From: Spirochaetales bacterium
GTDB taxonomy: Bacteria > Spirochaetota > Spirochaetia > SZUA-6 > JAFGRV01
Direction: 5' to 3'
DNA length: 64,000 nt
Assembly: GCA_016928415.1 (NCBI GenBank)
Contig: JAFGKU010000238.1
Span: 1 to 64,000 of the forward strand
The translations under genes were made by a program, and so were the position numbers. Every line of letters starts with the position of its first letter. Within the stretch, counting starts at the first letter, position 1. Below the pieces are notes generated by a model. The model was not told the origin of the DNA, ran no database searches, and saw nothing but the letters and a program-made list of their open reading frames with translations. This document shows, piece after piece, positions 50,269 through 59,688 of the stretch.

Positions 50269-52092
50269 ATGTGCGGAATAATCGGATATTGCGGACCTAA
50301 AAAAACAGCTTCTATTTTAATTGAAGGATTGAAAAGGCTTGAATACAGGGGATACGATTCGGCGGGAATCTGCATCGCCGGTCAAGGCCAATTCCGGATC
50401 ATTAAATCCAAGGGCAAGATAAAAAATTTACAAAACCAGCTGCCAGACGGTTTATCAGGGAATTACGGAATCGGGCATACACGATGGGCCACGCACGGGG
50501 GAGTCACGGATAACAATGCACACCCGCATACGGACTGTGCCGGGAAAATCGCCATTGCCCACAACGGCATTATCGAAAATTTTGAAGCACTGAAAAATAT
50601 TTTAACCCACGAAGGGCATAAATTCCAGTCGGAAACGGATTCCGAAGTGATAGCCCATCTTATAGAAAAGTATTACAAGGGCAATCTCGAAAAAGCGGTA
50701 AAGGAAGCCATCTCCCTCATAAAGGGAACCTACGGCCTGGTCTGCATGCATGTTGACGAGCCGGGACTCATCGTAGGCGCCAGGAACGGATCCCCGCTTG
50801 TTATGGGAATCGGTGAAAACGAGATGTTCCTCGCTTCCGATGTAACGGCGATCATCGCACATACCAAACAGGTGGTCTACATCGAAGACAAGGAAGTGGT
50901 TTGCATAACCCAGAACGAATTCCGGACGACGGATTTAAACAACAGGGAAATTGAAAAGGAAGTGGAGCAGGTTTCCTGGGAACTCCAGGAAATAGAAAAA
51001 TCGGGATTCAGCCATTTCATGGAAAAGGAAATTTTTGAACAACCGGAATCGATAAAGAGGGCAATCATCGGACGGATAGTCCCGGAACTGGCCACGGCCA
51101 AACTCGGCGGGCTTAATTTAAGCACGAACCAGCTTTTAAACGTAGAACGGATCAAGATCATCGCAGCGGGTACCTCGTTCCATGCCGGCCTGGTGGCCGC
51201 GTACCTGCTTGAATCCATTGCGCGTCTGCCCTGTGTCGCCGAACTTGCCTCGGAAGTGAGGTACAGGAATCCCATTATTGAACGCAATTCACTTTACTTT
51301 GCCGTCTCCCAGTCCGGTGAAACGGCGGACACCCTGTATGCGATGCGTGAACTTCAAAGGAAAGGCGCCATCGTTCTTGGGATATGCAATGTCGTTGGCT
51401 CCTCGATTGCCAGGGAGTCAAACGGCGGGGTGTATATTCACTCGGGGCCTGAGATAGCCGTGGCGTCCACCAAGGCTTTTACTTCACAGATATCCGTGTT
51501 TTACCTTCTTTGCCTGCTCTTATCAAGAATGAAGGATATGTCGCTGGAAACCGGGTCGAGTTTCCTGGAGAACCTGCAGACCATTCCCATTAATGTCGGG
51601 AAAATACTTGAATCCCGGCAGAAAATCAAACAATTGAGTAAAAAATACTGTCATTACAAGGATTTTCTTTTCCTTGGCAGGGGCATCAATTACCCGGTTG
51701 CGCTTGAAGGGGCGTTAAAATTAAAAGAAATTTCGTATATACACGCGGAAGGCTACAGCGCCGCGGAGATTAAGCACGGTCCTATTGCCCTTATAAACGA
51801 GAACACCCCGAGTATAGTACTGGTACCGGATGACCGGTTGAGGGAAAAAATCATTTCCAATATCAAGGAGATAAAAGCACGGAACGGGAAGGTGATTGCC
51901 CTCTGTGTTGAAGGTGATGAGGAAATTAAAAAAATCGCCGACGACACGATAGAAGTGCCCAAGGTGCAGGAAATTTTTTACCCCTATGTCATGATAGTAC
52001 CTTTACAGCTTTTCGCCTATTATTCGGCACTGGAACTTGGGAGGGATGTGGACCAGCCCAGGAACCTGGCTAAAAGCGTTACCGTGGAATGA
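50269..52092 (+). CDS. glmS: Glutamine-fructose-6-phosphate aminotransferase
   Basis: MCGIIGYCG N-terminus, GIGHTRWATHGG, SQSGETADTL, LGRDVDQPRNLAKSVTVE C-terminus. Confidence 0.98.
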   Translation: MCGIIGYCGPKKTASILIEGLKRLEYRGYDSAGICIAGQGQFRIIKSKGKIKNLQNQLPDGLSGNYGIGHTRWATHGGVTDNNAHPHTDCAGKIAIAHNGIIENFEALKNILTHEGHKFQSETDSEVIAHLIEKYYKGNLEKAVKEAISLIKGTYGLVCMHVDEPGLIVGARNGSPLVMGIGENEMFLASDVTAIIAHTKQVVYIEDKEVVCITQNEFRTTDLNNREIEKEVEQVSWELQEIEKSGFSHFMEKEIFEQPESIKRAIIGRIVPELATAKLGGLNLSTNQLLNVERIKIIAAGTSFHAGLVAAYLLESIARLPCVAELASEVRYRNPIIERNSLYFAVSQSGETADTLYAMRELQRKGAIVLGICNVVGSSIARESNGGVYIHSGPEIAVASTKAFTSQISVFYLLCLLLSRMKDMSLETGSSFLENLQTIPINVGKILESRQKIKQLSKKYCHYKDFLFLGRGINYPVALEGALKLKEISYIHAEGYSAAEIKHGPIALINENTPSIVLVPDDRLREKIISNIKEIKARNGKVIALCVEGDEEIKKIADDTIEVPKVQEIFYPYVMIVPLQLFAYYSALELGRDVDQPRNLAKSVTVE

Positions 52093-52811
52093 AAAGACGA
52101 AAAAAAACAATCAAAGAAACAGACCTTTATGAACCTTTGAAACAATTCCTGGAAAACTCGGGATATTCGGTTCATGCCGAGGTACACAATTGTGACGTCA
52201 CGGCTGTAAAAGACGGAGAAGTGATCATTATAGAGCTGAAAACTGCATTTAGCCTGAAGCTTGTTTACCAGGCATTGAACAGGCAGCAAATTGGTGACGC
52301 GGTCTACGTTGCTCTTCCCAGGCCGGATTCAAGCCTGCGGCGTTCTCCATGGAAGGACATGTTCCGCCTGCTAAAGAGACTGGAAATCGGCCTGATACTT
52401 CTGGACATGCAGGATAAATCGGTTCCCGTGGAAATACTTTTTCATCCAGTTCAATCGCATAAACGAAAAAGCAAAAAAAAGAAACGGGCGCTGTTGAAGG
52501 AAATCGCGGGAAGAAGCGTCAACTACAATAAAGGCGGATCAACCAAATCAAAACTGATGACGGCCTACAGGGAAAATTCACTGTTCATAGCCGTTGCCCT
52601 GGACCATTTCGGACCCCTGAGCCCGAAGCAATTAAGGGCCCTGGGAACCGGCTTTAAAACGCAGTCCATTCTTTACAACAATTTTTATGACTGGTTTATG
52701 AAAATTGACAAAGGCATATATGACATTTCGCCGAAAGGGAAATCCGGCATTAAAAAATACGCGCAGTTGGCCAAATTATACAGAAGGAAGCTGAAATCTC
52801 CCAGGAAATGA
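52089..52811 (+). CDS. DUF2161-like protein with putative PD-(D/E)XK nuclease fold
   Basis: LYEPLKQFLENSGYSVHAEVHNCDVTAVKDGEVIIIELKTAFSLKLVYQALNRQQ shows E...D...ExK spacing; start overlaps the glmS stop (ATGA). Confidence 0.7.
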   Translation: MKRRKKTIKETDLYEPLKQFLENSGYSVHAEVHNCDVTAVKDGEVIIIELKTAFSLKLVYQALNRQQIGDAVYVALPRPDSSLRRSPWKDMFRLLKRLEIGLILLDMQDKSVPVEILFHPVQSHKRKSKKKKRALLKEIAGRSVNYNKGGSTKSKLMTAYRENSLFIAVALDHFGPLSPKQLRALGTGFKTQSILYNNFYDWFMKIDKGIYDISPKGKSGIKKYAQLAKLYRRKLKSPRK

Positions 52812-52922
52812 TTGCTGCCGCGTAAATCCCGGCTAAACTGCATGGTTTGAAAGATGAATTGCTTCAGCGGAATAAATTTTCCTGGAAAAACACTCCGTTT
52901 TAGTTTAAAATTGTTAGGGTAA

Positions 52923-54023
52923 ATGGAATTGGATGAAATATACGGCACAATTGAAACACTTTGCAGCGAGCACGATAAATTATATTTATTAACGGAATCA
53001 TGCCATGACGGCATATGTGAAATCCAGGCCGACGGGACTTTTATCCGGGTTAATCCGGCCTTCTGCAAAATCATGAACATGGGGGAAACCGACGTAAAAA
53101 CCAGGTCCATTTTCGATCTGTTAAAATCCTCACGTTTAAAACGGGACATTGGCGCCTTGTTTTCAGGTGAGAAAAAGGAAATTACTGAATCGCTGGAGCT
53201 GACCGTTGAATCAAAAATTAAAAAGTATATAGACATACGAATGATAGCCGTCCCGTCCAAAGAGAATGTGCATGTCCTGGGAATAATCCTGGATAAAACG
53301 GAAGTAACCCTCGCTTTAAAGAACAGGGAGCTGTATATTAAACAGCTTCATAATTTTATACGGGATACCAAAATAGAGACAAAGGAAACGATTTACCATT
53401 TGGCAAAGCTGGCGGAAGTGAATGACCCTTACATCGGCAATCACTTGAAAAGACTGGAACAATACACCAAAATTCTCGCCACAGCCTATCTGCATGAATA
53501 CGGTGAAAAAGAAGGTTATGTTACCGAAAAATACGTCGAGGACCTGACCATGTCCAGCTTATTGCATGATGTGGGTAAAATAGGCGTATCCGGGTCAATA
53601 CTGACCAAGCCGGGGAAATTGACGGAAAAAGAATTTTCTGTCATAAAACAGCACACGGAAATTGTCGCAGAATCGCTAAAATCCTTTAAAGGCCGCAAAG
53701 AATTACTTTCCCTGGTCAGGGAAATTGCGAATGCCCACCACGAAAAATGGGACGGGTCCGGTTATCCTTTGGGACTGAAAAAGGAGAAAATCCCGCTTTC
53801 AGCCAGGATCATTTCAATATGCGACGTATATGACGCTTTGAGGTCCCTCCGGCCGTATAAAAATCCGTTCAGCCATGAATTGTCCTGTGAAGTGATAGAA
53901 GCTGAAAAGGGCAAATCATTTGATCCGCGCATCGTGGACCTGTTTGTGAAAAACCATTTAAAATTCAAGGAAATATTCGCCAAATACAAGGATAACACGC
54001 AAAGTACCCGGTTGAAGCTGTAA
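52923..54023 (+). CDS. PAS-HD-GYP domain protein
   Basis: LLHDVGKIGVSGSILTKPGKLTEKEF; HHEKWDGSGYPLGLKKEKIPLSARI. Confidence 0.92.
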   Translation: MELDEIYGTIETLCSEHDKLYLLTESCHDGICEIQADGTFIRVNPAFCKIMNMGETDVKTRSIFDLLKSSRLKRDIGALFSGEKKEITESLELTVESKIKKYIDIRMIAVPSKENVHVLGIILDKTEVTLALKNRELYIKQLHNFIRDTKIETKETIYHLAKLAEVNDPYIGNHLKRLEQYTKILATAYLHEYGEKEGYVTEKYVEDLTMSSLLHDVGKIGVSGSILTKPGKLTEKEFSVIKQHTEIVAESLKSFKGRKELLSLVREIANAHHEKWDGSGYPLGLKKEKIPLSARIISICDVYDALRSLRPYKNPFSHELSCEVIEAEKGKSFDPRIVDLFVKNHLKFKEIFAKYKDNTQSTRLKL

Positions 54024-54149
54024 AGCACAGCCAGGAAACTTATGGGTAAATAAAATAAACTATACCAATTTCCGGGTTATTATATTAAGCTGCATCAAAT
54101 TGATGTTTCCGGTAATATTATGTATATTGACTTCAAGCGAGGACTAAAA

Positions 54150-54971
54150 ATGAAGACATTATTATTTGTTCTACCCCTTCTCCTACTTATGGGACCGCTC
54201 AATGCAGCGGAAATTGATTGGGAAAATGACTTAAAGTCCCTGTTGGTAAAAGCCAAAAAGCAGGATAAATTGATAATGATTGATTTATATACGGACTGGT
54301 GCGGCTACTGCAAGAAACTGGACAGGGAAACTTATGTGGATGATGAAGTAGTCAAGCTCTCCCTGAAATTTTTCTGTATAAAAATCAATCCGGAAAAAGA
54401 CAGTCAATCCAGGCTCGATTTTATATCGGGCTTAAATTATACCGGATTTCCCACGATTTTTTTTGTGAATTACCAGAAAGAGGTATACGGGAAAGTGAAT
54501 GGTTACAAGCCCGGCAAGGACTTCGCGGAAGTCATGAGCAATGTGTTAAAAAACAAGCCAAACCTTAAGAATGCCCGGGCACAGCATAAAAAAGGAAAAC
54601 TTGATGCCACCGTGTCGTTAATTGATATGTTAATAGAAAACGGCATCAATGATGAAGCCATTTCTCTGATACTGGCTTTAAAAAAGAAAAACAAGCTTCC
54701 TGCAAAACCGGGTTTCTATTTTACACTCGGTTATGATTACCTCGGAAACAGAAAATTTAAAGAGGCATATGAAACCTTTAACGCAATTACAAAAATGGTT
54801 AAAGAAAAAAACGGGGAGTATTACCAGGCTTTGGAAGTGAGTCTTTACTCGCTTTACATGAGCGGTAAAAAAGACGAGGCACGTGAGAAAATTCAGAAAG
54901 AAATAGACAAAAAAACCCCCTATTCCGAAGATTTCATAGACCTGCAGGAATTCCTGAAGAGATATCCATAG
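54150..54971 (+). CDS. Secreted thioredoxin-fold protein with C-terminal helical repeats
   Basis: MKTLLFVLPLLLLMGPLNAAE signal; MIDLYTDWCGYCKKLDRETYVDDEVV CxxC motif. Listed ORF begins at 54120. Confidence 0.85.
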   Translation: MKTLLFVLPLLLLMGPLNAAEIDWENDLKSLLVKAKKQDKLIMIDLYTDWCGYCKKLDRETYVDDEVVKLSLKFFCIKINPEKDSQSRLDFISGLNYTGFPTIFFVNYQKEVYGKVNGYKPGKDFAEVMSNVLKNKPNLKNARAQHKKGKLDATVSLIDMLIENGINDEAISLILALKKKNKLPAKPGFYFTLGYDYLGNRKFKEAYETFNAITKMVKEKNGEYYQALEVSLYSLYMSGKKDEAREKIQKEIDKKTPYSEDFIDLQEFLKRYP

Positions 54972-54983
54972 GGCTCAAAAAAA

Positions 54984-55010
54984 AAGGGCTGCCTTTGCAG
55001 GCAAACCCTT
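54984..55010 (-). terminator. Terminator for the minus-strand glycosidase-like gene
   Basis: Minus strand reads AAGGGTTTGCCTGCAAAGGCAGCCCTT followed by a T tract. Confidence 0.7.
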
Positions 55011-55032
55011 ATTATCGATTATACAAATATAA

Positions 55033-56325
55033 TTACTTCACCTTCACTACCGCCACTGAATAAGGCGGCAATGTAAGGGTAACCGTATTCTTTGAGATTT
55101 TCATTGCACTGCTTTTAATCTCCGTCACTTCCCTGGTTTTATCATCAAGATAATAGGCCCAGCTCAGGCTGATGGAATCCATACCTGCAAATGTGATAGT
55201 AACGGGCCTTTTGGCTTTCGGATTTTTGTTGGCGACAAAAACGGAATACTCGGATGAGCCCAGTTTTGTCGCAACGGAATCAATGTCCTTATGAGAGGCC
55301 TTCGAGGCAAGCAGTTCATTGCCGAAATATTCAGCAACCATGCTGAAGAAGAAATTCATGAGCCTGGGCTTACCTAATGCATTGAACAGGGAATTGTTCC
55401 CGCATCCATTAAGACAGAAATAATGGGCATAATCCAGTTTGGCTTTGGCAAAGTCGCCCAGGGCATTCATGGCAAAGATAACACCGGGCATATCGAGAAG
55501 AAGATTGTTATTCTCCGCATCAAGGGCCCATTCACCAATAACAAGTTTGATATCACGGTTATATCCCTTGGGATTGTACTTGGGACTTTTAAGTAATTCC
55601 CGATATTTATTTATTACACTATGCGCCGTTTTACCGAGATTCATTACCCTGCTGACCGCCAGCTTGTTCGTTTTCCCTGGATACCAGTTCCACATCAGGT
55701 AATCGATTTGATCGCCGCATTCCTTTATAAAGGTTGCCATCGTTGCCGTGTGCGGTGTACTGATGTCCGGACCGGCCAATTTGGCATTAGGGTCTGTACC
55801 CTTGATGATTTTTGCCATACTCTTGAAGGTGGCTATGTATTTTTTGAATGTCCAGGAATCATCCCCGGTATCCCTTGCATATAAATCAGGGGAATGGCCG
55901 ATAGCCCAAACGTCCGACCGTATTCCGATAGACTTGGCATAGGCCATAAGCTGGGGTGGAATCTCTTCCGGTTTGATGGTGACATTGGGATTTCTACTGG
56001 GCAATATTCTGAGATGGGTAAACGTAAACGGATTATTAATAAAAGCCTGCTGGTTTTTCCAGAAATCGAGATCCTTCCGTAAACTCACTTCATCGGCATC
56101 CGCTTCAAATGTATCACATTTAATTGTTGAAACTTTCAGTTTGTCTGTAAATTTTTTCACCTTAATAATCTGGGTCCTGTTGTTCACATTGAACCCGTTT
56201 ATAATATACGGGGATACCGGTGCTATCACCTCATCGGTATTGACGGTAACATCAAGAGCACCGGCAGACATAGTGCAAAGGAATACCAAGATGATGATTA
56301 AAATCAAAATACTCTGCTTTTTCAT
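55033..56325 (-). CDS. Secreted clan-A-like glycoside hydrolase homologue, possibly active-site-altered
   Basis: Signal peptide MKKQSILILIIILVFLCTMSAGA; WAIGHSPDLYARD at the position of a GNEPDLY-type motif; KLVIGEWALD nucleophile-like motif. Listed ORF begins at 56361. Confidence 0.6.
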   Translation of the reverse strand: MKKQSILILIIILVFLCTMSAGALDVTVNTDEVIAPVSPYIINGFNVNNRTQIIKVKKFTDKLKVSTIKCDTFEADADEVSLRKDLDFWKNQQAFINNPFTFTHLRILPSRNPNVTIKPEEIPPQLMAYAKSIGIRSDVWAIGHSPDLYARDTGDDSWTFKKYIATFKSMAKIIKGTDPNAKLAGPDISTPHTATMATFIKECGDQIDYLMWNWYPGKTNKLAVSRVMNLGKTAHSVINKYRELLKSPKYNPKGYNRDIKLVIGEWALDAENNNLLLDMPGVIFAMNALGDFAKAKLDYAHYFCLNGCGNNSLFNALGKPRLMNFFFSMVAEYFGNELLASKASHKDIDSVATKLGSSEYSVFVANKNPKAKRPVTITFAGMDSISLSWAYYLDDKTREVTEIKSSAMKISKNTVTLTLPPYSVAVVKVK

Positions 56326-56528
56326 ATTCACTCCTAAAATCATAAGTTTCATCCATGGCATAAAGGTTTCAAATTGCCATCCAAGTATCCAATATAGTAC
56401 GGATTAGTCGAAACCGCAAGCACCAAAACCTTTTTTTTACCATTAAGAATACCGGTAAATACGATTCCACCGAACAATGACTGGCGAAAATTTACTAAAA
56501 AACAGAAATCTTCGTGGCGGTACATTAA

Positions 56529-56556
56529 TTGCTTGACTTCTGGCGGGACATATAAT
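56529..56556 (+). promoter_or_regulatory. Possible sigma70-type promoter
   Basis: TTGCTT-16 nt-TATAAT about 150 nt upstream of asnB. Confidence 0.35.
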
Positions 56557-56707
56557 ACTCTGGTTAAAATGAAAAATGAGTTAAAAGGATGCCAAAAAAC
56601 CCGAACTCACTTCCCATATATAAAATGAACGACAATAGAAATCATATCAATAAACTGTACCAAAAACCGGTGATATTAGCCCTATCTTCCCGGGCAGAGG
56701 AGCGGCC

Positions 56708-58678
56708 ATGTGCGGATTTGTAGGTGTATTAAAACTAAAAGACTCCCAAAGGGATATTTCAGAAGACCTGCTGCAAAACATGAACAGGGTACTGCGGCAT
56801 AGAGGCCCGGATGCCTCTTCTGTTTATTGCGATGGGGCATGCGGTTTGGCTCATAACCGGTTGAGTATCATAGATTTAAGCGATGCCGGCACCCAGCCCA
56901 TGAAAAATGAAGACGGACGGATATGGATAGCCTATAACGGCGAAGTATACAATTTCAGAACATTGCGTTCTTCCTACGGGCTGGACAGGAACCACAAGTT
57001 CCGTTCTCACACGGATACGGAAGTCCTGATTCATCTCTACGAGGAACTGGGGCCCGCATTCATCAGGAAGCTGAACGGGATGTATGCGTTCGCTTTATGG
57101 GACAGGCAGAAGCAGGCGCTTTATCTGGGCAGGGACCCATACGGTATCAAGCCCCTCTTCTACACGATTATTGAGAACACACTTTATTTCGCCTCAGAGA
57201 TCAAGGCCCTTTTGGGCATACCCGGTTTTGAACCCGGACCGAGCAGGGAAGGGCTGTTTCATTATCTTTCGTTTGATTACATGCCCGGCGTTCTGACCGC
57301 ATTTGAAAATATCTACGAGCTTTTACCGGGGCACCTGTTGACAGCCGGTACGGCAAATACGGACATCAGGATAGAACGTTTTTTCGACATCGAGTATAAA
57401 ATAAACCCGTCCCTTACAAGACGGAAAGCGGTGGAAAATTCGCTGACTTATTTTAACAAGGCAGTGGAACGGCAATTAATATCCGACGTCCCCGTGGGTG
57501 TCATGCTGTCAGGGGGGATGGATTCATCGGCCCTGACGGCCATGATGGCTGAAGTTCGCGGGGATTCCGACTTTCATACCTTTTCACTCAAGTTCAATGA
57601 AAAGAGCTTTGACGAATCCGATTACGCGCAAATGGTGGCCGACCATGTGGGCACCACTCACCATGAAATACTCGTAACTCCGGAAAAAGTAAGGAACATG
57701 CTTCCCAAATACCTCGCCTATATCGACGAACCCTATGCCGATGGGTCAGCCATTCCAACGTACCTGCTGGCTGAATGCGCCAGGGATTTTGTCAGCGTGC
57801 TTTTATCAGGGGAAGGCGGAGATGAATTTTTCTCGGGATATGATACGCATTTAGCGTATAAAATCAGGAAAATTTACCGGATGATTCCCAGGGTTATCCG
57901 TCAGGGATTGATCCGGCGCTGGGTTAAAGGACTGCCGGTATCCAACAAAAAACTCAGTTTCGATTTCAAGGCCAAACGCTTCACATACGGGGCCGAGTTG
58001 GATACACCCAACTCCCACTTTGCCTGGCGGGCCGTTTTATCCGAAGACTTAAAACAGAAAGTGCTTTCCCAGGAAAGCGGCCCATGGGAATTTGCCCCCT
58101 CCGAACGGCACTTTGAGGAGGCTTTTGAGCATTGCGGGGCAAAGGATGAACTGAACCGCCTTCTTTATATCGATTACAGGTTTCACCTGCCGGATGACCT
58201 CATGATAAAGAATGACCGGATGACAATGGCGCATTCAATCGAAGCCAGGGTTCCTTTCACGGACAACGAACTGGTCCGCTTCCTCGCGAGCGTTCCCGTA
58301 AGGCATAAGCTGCCGGGGAAGAACAAGAAATACCTGCTGAAAGCTTCCATGGAAGGGAAGTTGCCGGAGCCCGTTCTGAAGAAAAAAAAAGTGGGCCTGG
58401 AGATTCCGTATTCACAATGGATGCGGACGGATTTAAACGATCTTTGTGAGCATACTTTCGATAAAAAACGCCTTTCAGATACTGGTTTGTTCAACGGGGA
58501 CACTGTATCCGTATTGTGGAAGGAACACAAGGAAATGAAACACGACCACGGACGGTTCTTCTGGGGCCTGCTCAATTACATGCTCTGGCATGAAACGTAT
58601 ATTGAAAAGAGGAATTTCACCTCGTATCTCTCCAAACCGAGGGAACCGGGAAGGTTCCACAATGCAACTAAAACATAA
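56708..58678 (+). CDS. asnB: Asparagine synthase (glutamine-hydrolysing)
   Basis: MCGFVGVLK with Cys2; RHRGPDASS; PVGVMLSGGMDSSALTAMMAEV; SGEGGDEFFSGY. Confidence 0.95.
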   Translation: MCGFVGVLKLKDSQRDISEDLLQNMNRVLRHRGPDASSVYCDGACGLAHNRLSIIDLSDAGTQPMKNEDGRIWIAYNGEVYNFRTLRSSYGLDRNHKFRSHTDTEVLIHLYEELGPAFIRKLNGMYAFALWDRQKQALYLGRDPYGIKPLFYTIIENTLYFASEIKALLGIPGFEPGPSREGLFHYLSFDYMPGVLTAFENIYELLPGHLLTAGTANTDIRIERFFDIEYKINPSLTRRKAVENSLTYFNKAVERQLISDVPVGVMLSGGMDSSALTAMMAEVRGDSDFHTFSLKFNEKSFDESDYAQMVADHVGTTHHEILVTPEKVRNMLPKYLAYIDEPYADGSAIPTYLLAECARDFVSVLLSGEGGDEFFSGYDTHLAYKIRKIYRMIPRVIRQGLIRRWVKGLPVSNKKLSFDFKAKRFTYGAELDTPNSHFAWRAVLSEDLKQKVLSQESGPWEFAPSERHFEEAFEHCGAKDELNRLLYIDYRFHLPDDLMIKNDRMTMAHSIEARVPFTDNELVRFLASVPVRHKLPGKNKKYLLKASMEGKLPEPVLKKKKVGLEIPYSQWMRTDLNDLCEHTFDKKRLSDTGLFNGDTVSVLWKEHKEMKHDHGRFFWGLLNYMLWHETYIEKRNFTSYLSKPREPGRFHNATKT

Positions 58679-58695
58679 CACTTTCGGAGGAAAAT

Positions 58696-59688
58696 ATGGA
58701 CAATGCTCCCTCACCCTTTACAATCATCATCCCGGCCTATAACGAAGAGGCCGGCATTGCCGCCGTTATTGAAAACCTGCTCTCCTTCCTTGAAAAGAAA
58801 TCGCTTGACTGCGAAGTGCTTATTATTGATGACGGGTCCCGGGACAAGACATTCGAACAGGCGGTCAGCACCGGAGTAAAAGTGCTGCGGCATAAAAAAA
58901 ACAGGGGGTACGGGGCCGCCTTGAAGACGGGAATCACCTTTGCCGCCAATGATATCATCGTCATCATAGATGCGGACGGCACTTATCCCATAGAAAGCAT
59001 ACCGGACATACTGAAGCAACTGGATGAATCGGATATGGTGGTGGGGGCGCGTACAGGGAAAAAAGTGAAAATTCCCCTTGTGAGGAGACCGGCCAAATGG
59101 GTTCTGCGCAAGCTGGCGGAATACATTACGGGAGAAAAAATTCCGGACTTGAACTCAGGGCTTCGCGCGTTCAGGCGGAGCTGCGTTATCCAGTACTTTC
59201 CCATCCTGTCCAACAAGTTTTCCTTTACAACGACCATAACCGTTGCCATGCTCTGCGACAGCTATTCCGTCATCTACCAGCCCATCAATTACATGAAGCG
59301 CAAGGGGAAGTCCAAGATAGTACCCATGGACTTCATCAATTTCATGTCACTCGTCCTCAGGCTTTCCATGCTGTTCAATCCATTGAAAATTTTCATTCCA
59401 ATTGCTATGTTCAGTATTCTTGCCGGGTTTATGAAATTCGCCATCGACCTGACCGTTTTGATTCTGAACAAGGGTAACTTTATTTTCTCCTACCTGTTTA
59501 CGGACCAGGTTATATCGGCCAGCTGCCTGATCCTCTGGTTCACCGGCCTGCAGGTTCTCCTCATCGGCATGGTGGCCGACGGCATCATACGTAAAATCGG
59601 CCAGCGGAACCTGAACGATTACAAGAGCAAGGCCATTAAAGTCATTGATTCAAAGGGACACGCCCACAAGGAAGCACACACCCTATGA
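58696..59688 (+). CDS. Family 2 glycosyltransferase (DPM1/DPMS-like) with C-terminal TM segments
   Basis: TIIIPAYNEEAGIAAVIENLL; VLIIDDGSRDKTFEQA; VIIDADGTYPIESIPDIL. Confidence 0.94.
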   Translation: MDNAPSPFTIIIPAYNEEAGIAAVIENLLSFLEKKSLDCEVLIIDDGSRDKTFEQAVSTGVKVLRHKKNRGYGAALKTGITFAANDIIVIIDADGTYPIESIPDILKQLDESDMVVGARTGKKVKIPLVRRPAKWVLRKLAEYITGEKIPDLNSGLRAFRRSCVIQYFPILSNKFSFTTTITVAMLCDSYSVIYQPINYMKRKGKSKIVPMDFINFMSLVLRLSMLFNPLKIFIPIAMFSILAGFMKFAIDLTVLILNKGNFIFSYLFTDQVISASCLILWFTGLQVLLIGMVADGIIRKIGQRNLNDYKSKAIKVIDSKGHAHKEAHTL

